This document shows positions 55,236 to 64,000 of a stretch of DNA of 64,000 nt, in pieces. The stretch covers positions 32,723,797 to 32,787,796 of the forward strand of contig CM039184.1 in NCBI GenBank assembly GCA_008360975.2, in the 5' to 3' direction. A program made the translations under genes and the position numbers. Source of the stretch: Lichenostomus cassidix (taxonomy: Eukaryota > Chordata > Aves > Passeriformes > Meliphagidae). The notes below the pieces were generated by a model. The model was given only the letters and a program-made list of their open reading frames with translations, was not told the DNA's origin and searched no databases. The stretch's first letter is position 1. Each line of letters opens with the position of its first letter.

Positions 55236-57862
55236 TTTCAGAGAAAGGAGACCAGGATTAGTGCTGATATCCCACTGAGAGCCATCCACAGCCCCTTAAC
55301 TTTATGCCAGAACATCCTCCTGCTGAAGTAAACATCTTTCTGAGCACTTCTCCCATGGAGAATTTCAAGTCAAGTAGGGGATATCAATGAGATGCTCTGC
55401 ATCCATGCAGGGCTGGTGGGGACAGGGCAGACCCTTCTGTGTGTCTCCCTTACAGTGTTTACAAATCTTTTTCCATATCCATCCTTAGGATTAGAAAGCA
55501 CAGTGTGCAGTGTGTTTGCAAATCTGGGGTGTTACTCATTCCTTATAACTAAGCATTCCTGATAATTACAGTGGTCAGGGTTACAGAAAAAAGGAAGTCA
55601 ATCAAATAAAATCACTGCATCTGAATTGTGGTGTGGTGTTCACATCCATGTATGTGAATTCACATAGAGCCTTGGCTATTCCTGAGCTGCTAATAACATA
55701 ATTGAAGTGTAAATTAAACCTGAGGTGGTATGTTAGAAAGAATTGCTGCCAAGTTTCTTTGAGGTTTTTATCAGATATAACAGGTGTGTTTGGAACACTT
55801 AAAACTAGGCCTTGAAAGGAAGAGGTTTCAGAGAAGGATGACAGGTTTAGAGGAGCTTGAATTTAAAGTTAAAAGGTGCAGTTCCACTGAGCTTGCTTTT
55901 CTCCCATGTCTGTGTTTAGTCTGACTCGGGTCTGCAGAGGCTGGAGAATAGCAGCAGTTTAATGACAGCCTAAGAGTTAGAGCAGCTCTCTGGAGCTTCC
56001 CAGCAAACCTGCTCCACTGGAGGAGTGCCTTGTTTCCTGCTTGTAGCTAGCTCTGGAAATGCAGGACTGAGAGATGCCGCTGCAGTGCTTGCTTTCTGCC
56101 TTCCTGAACCTTGCAAAGTAGTTCTGATCATCTCCTTGCAGGTATTTTATTCCCTGTGTATGTTTCTGTTTGTGTAGAGAGCTATGTCTGTTATGAGTAA
56201 TTTACTGCTTGTTAATTTGGCTCAAAGGTTTGGTCGTTGACACAGCCTCTCTTCCATTATTTCTGACTTATATAATTAAATCCAGACAACAAAAATACTC
56301 AGGAGATTTTCTGAAAGTCATGGCATAAAAAACCCAAAACAGTGGGTTTGTTTGCCTCCTAGCTTATGACAGTTTCCAGTGAGCTTGCTTCAAGTTTTTG
56401 TTTTTAAAGCCTGCTTTAGGGAGAGAACTATATGACAACTGAGAAGTTGATGTAATCCTATGCATCCAGACACCAAGGTTTTAAGCAGTATAGCAAGTAT
56501 TGGAATAAGCAGTATAAAAATTAGATACATAGAAACAACTGCTGTTTGCTTTTATTAACTGTGCTAATGGGAGTATATTAATTGAGTTAAATGGCTTTGC
56601 AATGCTGATCTTCCTTCATCCCTCTGTGTTTTACCTATCTGTGCCCCAGGCATTGTATTTCAGCAATGACTTAAACACATCCATGCTTAGGCTACATTTT
56701 CCCTGAATTAATGGTTATTAATCCTTGTTATTTTAGCTTGGTTCTCCTTTCATATTCAGTTAAACCACTGCAAATTTTTGGAAGAACACCTCCCTGTGCA
56801 CAGTGGAAATTGTCAAATAGAGAAGCTGAAGAATTTGGCTCCTACATTGGGAAAGTAGAGGGAATTTGACATCTGGACATGCACTGGAAGCAGTCCGGTG
56901 TTGCGAAATGAGTAGATATTACAGACCTTTTTTCTAAGCATTCTTTAGTAAATGGCTGAATAGGGTTATGTGCCTGTGGGATTCCAGGAGTGCACTATGT
57001 CCGTGTCTTTAATGTTAAGGTAAAGCTGCTCTGGAAAGGTTCCTATTATCAGAGCCTCAAGCCTAGAGCCCAAGTAGTCAGAACTATCTGGTGTCAAATC
57101 TGCTCATCCTGTATTAGCAGTAGTTGTTTTTCATCTTTTCTAGGAGAAAAATGCAAAATAATAAACAAGAGATGAAGTCCACTTTCACAATGTACAGAAT
57201 TGGTTATGGAACTTGAGATTCATTGCAAGACACAAAGTAGAAATAATGGAGATGAGCTGGACCAGCTGCAGCCTACAGCTCACTCAAGCCTGTGAACTGC
57301 TGCTCAGTGAAAGACAGAGGAAGGCAAATCTGGGTGCCATTTTTGTTACATTCACACACTGAGAATGTGATCAGGGCCATGATAAAATACAGCACTAGAT
57401 GAACATCTCACCTGCCTGTAGCATGGCAGCAGTAAAGGAGTCCACAATGTTGCAAGCCCATCCAGTAATGGGAGATTCCAGTTCATGAGCTTAGCAGAGC
57501 ATCAGCTCTGCAGTGTGCTGTGGTGCATGTGCTGCTATCCAAGGGTGCAGAACCAACATCCTTCTCCCATATTCCAGCACTCCTTGCACAAAAAGGTAAA
57601 TTAAACACATTTCAGAAACTATGAACAACATTCAAGAGAGGACTGGGCTGCCAAGAACTGTACGAAACTACAGTCTGACTTCCCTCCCTTCAGCTCACTA
57701 AATATCCGCTCATGTGGCTTTTCTTGGCTGCTTCCAGTTCTCTCACAGGGTGTGTCAAAAACTAGCCCAGCCAGAGCAGCTCAAGCATCAGTTGTGCCAA
57801 GACCCATCGGGAGTGGATTACGGGGCTTTCTGGTGTCTCTAAAGATCCTAAGATTGCGTTTA

Positions 57863-58032
57863 GAATCACAAAATCACAGAATGGCTTGGGTTGGAAGGGA
57901 CCTCACAGATCATCCAGTTCCAACCCCTCTGCAAAGGGCAGGGAACCTTCCACAAAACAAGGTTGCTCCAAGCCACATCCAGCCTGGCTTTGAACACTTC
58001 CAGTGGTGGGGCATTCACAACTTCCTGTCCAC
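57863..58032 (-). mobile_element. CR1 LINE 3' fragment
   Basis: The plus strand begins with two copies of AATCACA-type terminal repeats (GAATCACAAAATCACAGAAT). It continues GGCTTGGGTTGGAAGGGACC and CATCCAGTTCCAACCCCTC, the antisense CR1 tail. The minus-strand frame retains VVNAPPLEVFKARLDVAWSN from the ORF2 C-terminus. Similarity ends near 58032, so the copy is severely 5'-truncated. It lies in the intergenic region downstream of CPE. Confidence 0.92.
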
Positions 58033-61000
58033 TCTCCATGCCATAATTGGCACAGCTCTGAACTAATTGGGGTGCTGCAGCCTCCTGTTCAGTCAGGTGC
58101 CCTGGGATGTCCTGGCATTGGGAATCTTCAGGTCTCTGGAACAGGGACCCCACCAGTAGCTTGCTTTTGGCCTGCATGCTTGGGTTTCTTTCAGCAGAAC
58201 ACAGCTGCTACACTTCCCTGGTGGTATAAGAGGATGAGCTGCCCTATGCCTCTGACTCCACACCAGTATGGGAGGTACACATTAGGCTTGGAAGCTGGGA
58301 AGTGTTCCTGGATCCCACAGGTTAGATGTGATCAAGACAAGGTTTCTGGGAAGTGACCGAAGAAACTCAAATCTGAAAAGGTACATCAGCAAATGTAACA
58401 CCACCTACTATCCTCTTCAGATTCAGGTAATGTATTTGAAGGTTTATCATGTTATTCATATTTATCTGTGCATATGCATATATCAGCACAGCTGCTTTGT
58501 GTTTCCTATGAGGGAGGGAATGCTTTTTAAAGAAGTTTTGGATAAAATACTGAAGCAGCTTTGGGAGCAGGAGTACACTGAAAAACAACTGACTGCCTTG
58601 TGCTGCACAGCATTCGTTATTAATGTGTGCCCAAGGAGGGCATTCACTCCAGTCCCAGTGCTACTAGGTTTCAATAGACATAACTAAAACTTCTGGAGGT
58701 CAGTTTTTGCACACATTTAATGCATAAAAACTTAGGGCCCAGAAAGATTTTATTGCAAAGAAAAGCAGTGCAGCTGCAAAGTTTATCTTTTGGATTCACT
58801 GTGTGCATATATACGTAAGTGTGTGTGGGAGCAAGAGAGTAGGGCAAGAATGAACATCATCTTCCCTAGGCTATTTTAGTCATTTAACTGCCCAGAAATC
58901 CTTAAAGGCACCTATTCTGTTTGCCATAAAGGGAATGCAGACTCCTGGTTTTATGAATCGTGTCTGAATTAGATGCCTATGGCAGGCAAGTGAACCCCAG
59001 GCTCACCCTTGTGTTAGGGGGCTGGGTGCCCCCAGAGGCCACAGAAGGTGCCCATGATTGGGGAGAGCCAGGCAGCCTCCTCAAAGAGGGGCTGTGGAAG
59101 CCTGGGATCCAGTTACTGCTTCCAGGAATGTTTTAAAACAGCAGAGTGTGATACGGCTCTGCTGTAGCTGTGAGTGTGTCAAACTGTGTGGCTGCCCTGT
59201 TTTGCCTCTGAGGCACCAGGTGCCCATCTTGCACTGTGCTGAAGCCTGAAGACTTGAACCTTTTACGGCATTTGACCTAAAAATCTTATTAGCTGTTGTA
59301 GCAGGGCTTTTGCAAAACTTGTTTTTGCAAAAGGACTGCTTTCCTCTGCCTTCTCCTGGAAACTGAAAGACTAAAGGAAAAGAAACTTCTTGTTATACCA
59401 GGACATGATAGATGCCCTTCCAAGTAAATACAGATTCTGTCTTCAGCTTTCCATTTCCACGTACATCTGACAGGACTCAACATCAGATGCTTGTTAACAT
59501 ATGTGGTAACACGCAAGATGTTAAACATCTGCAAAATCTTCTGATCATTTTTGTAATGTCTGAAAAGTTAGACATAGCTTGCAGGGAATTTCCACTGAAA
59601 AGAAACAAAATTTGGAGGACATCCCAAGTTAAGTCATTCATTATTTGTTTGCCAATGCACTGGATGGTATTACAAGATGCCAAGATAAATTCAAATTAAC
59701 ATGAAAAATATGCAGTCATATTGGTTGTGGGTTTACATAAGTTCCTGGCACTTATGTTAAGAATTCTCAGATAAATAGTTACCAGGAAAACAAAGTTCAA
59801 ATGAAAAGAATAATAATTATATATAATACACTTGAACAAGTGGCACAAAAGAATGAAATTTTTATCCAGTGAAATTTTTCTTCAAAAGAGCAATTACATA
59901 TGGAGGTGTGTTCACAGACTGTTTCCAAAGTAATTAATCTCAACCCCCTTGTTTTAAATTTAAGAAAATTGGAGCCAAGATAAAAATAGGAAAAACTATG
60001 AATTTCAAAACAAAAATACAACAAATACAAATTAAAAAATAGAAAAATATTGCAATGAATATTTGTGTACCAAAACAATTAATTTATGAAAAGGCTTCCT
60101 AGATGCTTTACGTGCCTTTGAAAACTGTAGGTTGAAAAATAATTTTAAAAAAGGATTATTGACAGGTAAACAGTAAAATTTTGGAAAACATACTATTATG
60201 CTTCAGCTTGATTCTTTCATTTATACAAACAAAAATTCCAATTTTTTATATTTTATAGTATAATGTTTACACTTAAAAGCATTTTTACTAGTTTCATAGT
60301 TTTTATTAATGTAGCCACATCATTGAAACCACAGTCTAGCAAAGACTGAACAAGATCAAATAGTTGGCAATGAAACTAGGCAAACTGAGAAGCAGAACTA
60401 ATGTTCAGTGTTTTCTTAGTGAGGCTAATTTACCTTTGAGATAGTTCATGTAGCTGTGCAGTAGAGTTTTCATCACATTAATTTTTTTGAAGTAAGGCTG
60501 TTGTCCTTTTGAAAAGCTGTTTAAATGCTTTTGTGTTCCTTGGCTGAACTACTTTATTCTTCATGGGTACGCCCTTTCAGTTGATTGTCCCACCTGGTTT
60601 AATTGTTTCCTGAGACTTTAGATAATCACACATCTCTTTGAGCTTCTGCTTCATTAATTTTGGATTCACTAATTACAGGGTTCTGAAAATTCAAGATTGG
60701 ATTCCGTGGGCAGTATCTGTATACCATTAAAAATATCTGGGTATTTATTTTCTGTGCTTACTTTTGAATTACTTTCCTTACTATCTGTGATTTAAATGAA
60801 GTGGAGTGAGATTTTTTTTAGCTTTGATTCTGAACTGAATTTTCAAACACACAGAACCTGCTGAAGTGTAATAGAAATGTGTTTGATTTTCAGATCAATC
60901 AAAATGCTTAAAAGGGTTTTCTCTCCTCCTTCAGTCTTACATGTTTCTCAGTTTTCTTGGAATTACACTATTCCTAGAATTTACTAATTAAAGACTGGCT

Positions 61001-64000
61001 TGCTTGCATGATATTTTTAATGTCAGCATCTTCACTCCCATAATATCCAAGAAAATACTTGGTAATGTAAGTCTCTATTCCTCTGAAATGCATCTACTTC
61101 CATGGGGTGCGATGAGATGTCAAAGCCATCCATTTTTTCTTCCCCACTTTTGTAGTTTGTAATTGTTTTTCCTCCATACCCTCATTTTTTCATTCTAAGA
61201 CCCCCTCAAGATGGATGCTAAAATACTGATAAGACCAGTGCACTGCAAAAGATGCTGGTTTCCAAGTCAGTAAATGTGAAAGACATTACAATGTGATGAA
61301 ATTTATGATCTAAAAGGGGAAACTAAGGTGCTGCTGGTAATAGGAAATCATGGGGTCACAGAGCATGCTTTGCTGTATCATTTCTGTTGAACATCATCAT
61401 TATTCTGGGCTTTTAGACAGAAATTGTTGAAGGCAATGAGTAGGCATTACACTTCATTTTCTACCAGATTTTCACTCCGGAATTTTTCCTCTTGAAGATG
61501 GGGCTAGAAAGGTCTGATCATAGAATGCAGTTCAGTTCCTCTTATCACTAAGCCTCTCATATTAGGGCAAACTGCTCCATGACAACTTACAATTTCTTTT
61601 AGACAAATGGCTGCTTAGGTGCATACTGCGCAAACCATAAAAAAAACACTCACAAAAGGGAAACATGGACTTTTAAAGGGGCACAAGGCCCAGCACTTTT
61701 CTTGGCATATTACAGTCAATTGTAGTTGATCTCATGGTTTTATTCAATTTCTCATTTTGCCTTGCAAGGCATATGTTTCCTCAAAGAGAGAATGACCCAT
61801 GAAATGGCTTTGCTTGACCTACCCTAATCCCCACCACAACAATTTCAGTGCTTAATAAACTTATTCTTCCAAATAGTTTGAACTTCTGCTTTATTGTTTT
61901 ATAGTCTTGGATTACGATATGGATAGTCTTAATCTTAGAATCAAAACCATGCTTCGTAAAGAGAGGAAATATCAGGATAAGCTTCATTAACTGTAGGCAA
62001 GCAGCTAAGAATGCAAAAATCCAGGAGCACATCCAGTGAAACTCTTTCTTGCCTACAGCTGGAGTTGAGAACTGGAAGGGTGTGTGTTTTTGGAGACACT
62101 GAATGTACAGTGAAGGAAAATAACAAAGTCACAACATACTTTTAATTTTAAGCCACAAAATTTTATGTCCCTTCTCTGGGCACAATTGTACTGTGAATTG
62201 TCACACCTGACTAGATTATTGGTGTGGAGGAGGGAAAGCTTAGAAAGGGGGTTTGTTTGATTTATCCTTCTTTACACTTCTCTGTCATCAGCTAGGTAAC
62301 TAATACTCCTTAGCAATATTTCCTCTGATATCAGAGTCACAACTTCTGTTACTTAGATTCTACCAATCTCAAGCATATATTTTCATTTGATGTTTTCCAG
62401 ATATTTCTTCTAAAAGGTATGTTGAAACCTTGAACCTTGATTCTGCCTTGAAGCTTTGGGATACCGACATTAGGCTGGAGATGCACAATGGCCATCACTA
62501 TTGAGCATTGCTGTGGGAAGGGTAGCAGAGATGTTCCAATATGTGCCAGCTGTGAACCTGTGTTCTGTGCAGCCAAGCAGGAGCTTGCTGGAATATATTG
62601 AGGCAATAGTTCACATTCAATTTTGCTTATACCAAGAGTGTAATTTCTATCTCTGTGTAATGTATATGCCCATAATGATTTGCTTGCAATGGAGTTACAA
62701 AGAGGCAACATGAAGAGACTCAATGGGAAATAGCTTTGCAGAGATGACAGGCCTTACCCACACAGTCTTGCAGCTCCCATCTGTGTTCAAGCTCAAGGAA
62801 TGTATCTCAATTATTCTCATGTCATACTTTTCCAAAGAATGTTTTCCCTTTAGAAAACTGCTGATCAAAATAACCAAAAGATAAAAATCAAGTTGTGCAA
62901 ACATTTCCTGTTACAGCTTCTTTTTCCCCAAAAAATCTTTAAAATTTGAAATCTTTGCTTTGTTAAAAAACAAACACAAAAAGTTACAAAACCCCTTGGA
63001 CTTTGGATTATAAGTATATGGAATATCTAATAATAAAATTAAGAACTGTGTAAATCCCTGAATACCTTTTAATTATTACTTGATGTCCAAAACTAAAAGA
63101 TAATCTGGATATCTATGCTGCCTGTTACTGTCAAGACTGCATTATTAAGTTTCCAGCTTGAAATTCTGTTAAGTGAGAAATGTGTTGTCTCTCAAACCAC
63201 TCCTCCTGCTGGGCAGCATCCTGTGCTAGAGCGATGGGACAAATACAATTGAACTGATGAGCTGATTATCCTCTGCATCACCCTAATCTAGTGTTTTGCA
63301 AGTCATCAAATTGAGGTCTTTAGGCACCTGTTTGGCTCTTATCCTAGGTGTCCCTAGAGAGAGGAGAGACTTAATATGTGCTGAACTGACTGTCTACTTC
63401 CCGCTGTAATTAAAAAGAGAGAACTGCCAGAGTCCATTTTCCACTCGGGTTTTAAACCCGTTGAATTCAGTGGAATCACTTTGCATTATAAATGTCATCC
63501 TTGGGATTAGAAAATGACCTTGTGTCCCTTTTCTTTCCACCATAAAGATCCTCTTTCCAGCTTTCCCATGCTGAGCAAGGGCAGGTTGGCACGTGCTAGT
63601 ACTGCACATTTCCCGCCCAATTACCCATTTCCTCTGCTGTGCATTTTTGGCACAACATGTCATGTTCTGAAACCTCACATACCTGAAACCTTTGGAAGCA
63701 CTGAGTTCTGGACACATCTGGTTATTAGATTTGAGATGGCTGCCCCTTCTGTGAATAAAATCCTCACAACTGCCATAGTAAATTCAATTAAGTCTTTCCC
63801 CTCTATGTTAAAATTTTGCTTCCAATATTTTACTGCTTCATTTATTAACAAATAAATTTTATAGCAACCATGAAAAACACCGCAGAAGCTTAAATGAAAA
63901 ATGCTATTTTTAGGACAAAGATGCAAAATCCTCTTCTTCCAGGTGAGAACATACATCCCTCACAGCTAAATTCAGTGGTAGAGTTTGCCATCCACAGTGG

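Larger units (their letters stand above)
53126..64000. other. Intergenic sequence downstream of CPE
   Basis: No gene is supported here. The open frames are short (up to 124 codons), overlap on both strands and resemble nothing I recognise, apart from the CR1-derived frame at 57866-58177. The stretch holds a 28-bp tandem duplication (55180), the CR1 fragment (57863) and a short palindrome (63446). In mammals the next gene downstream is TLL1, usually far away, which is consistent with an empty interval. Confidence 0.75.

Noticed and set aside
57752..58356. Protein-coding gene downstream of CPE (frames over 100 codons)
   Set aside because: The minus-strand frame is explained by the CR1 ORF2 C-terminus; the plus-strand frames are its antisense shadow and flanks.

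Overview
This window is vertebrate nuclear DNA, and it looks avian, probably from a passerine bird. It is AT-rich and repeat-poor, with spliced short exons. Its only recognisable transposable elements are CR1 LINE 3' ends (two, both on the minus strand) and one short element with a tRNA-Ile-like head joined to a CR1-like tail. That head/tail structure is the one described for passerine TguSINE1-type SINEs. No prokaryotic, organellar or viral genes are visible.

The single gene I can support is carboxypeptidase E (CPE) on the plus strand. Exons 2-9 of the usual nine-exon gene are present at 36061-36257, 38004-38171, 39114-39231, 40274-40456, 46658-46797, 48675-48774, 51103-51221 and 52416-52514. 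All splice sites are GT/AG, all phases agree and there is no frameshift or internal stop. Together they encode about 373 residues ending in the family's C-terminal amphipathic helix. Exon 1 (signal peptide, propeptide and start of the catalytic domain) lies upstream of the window.

Layout: 1-180 is CpG-rich and is probably the downstream edge of the CPE promoter/exon 1 CpG island. 1-36060 is the 3' part of the very long intron 1, with one CR1 fragment, simple repeats and several small tandem duplications. 36061-52514 holds exons 2-9; intron 5 (6.2 kb) is the largest of these introns and intron 7 carries no recognised element. Intron 8 holds the SINE. The 3' UTR runs from 52515 to roughly 53010 or 53125, with two ATTAAA candidates. 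From there to 64000 is intergenic sequence with one CR1 fragment and no gene I can support.

How it works together: the protein is a secretory-granule metallocarboxypeptidase that trims C-terminal Lys/Arg from peptide hormone intermediates. Zinc ligands, the substrate-binding Asn-Arg pair and the catalytic Glu are all present, split over exons 2, 3, 4 and 6. Exons 7-8 carry the transthyretin-like domain and exon 9 the membrane-binding/sorting tail.

I found no convincing undescribed system. The most useful second looks are a 4-nt tandem splice donor at exon 2, a rearranged SINE with a duplicated A box and no B box, a CpG cluster deep in intron 1, and candidate conserved non-coding blocks upstream of exon 2.
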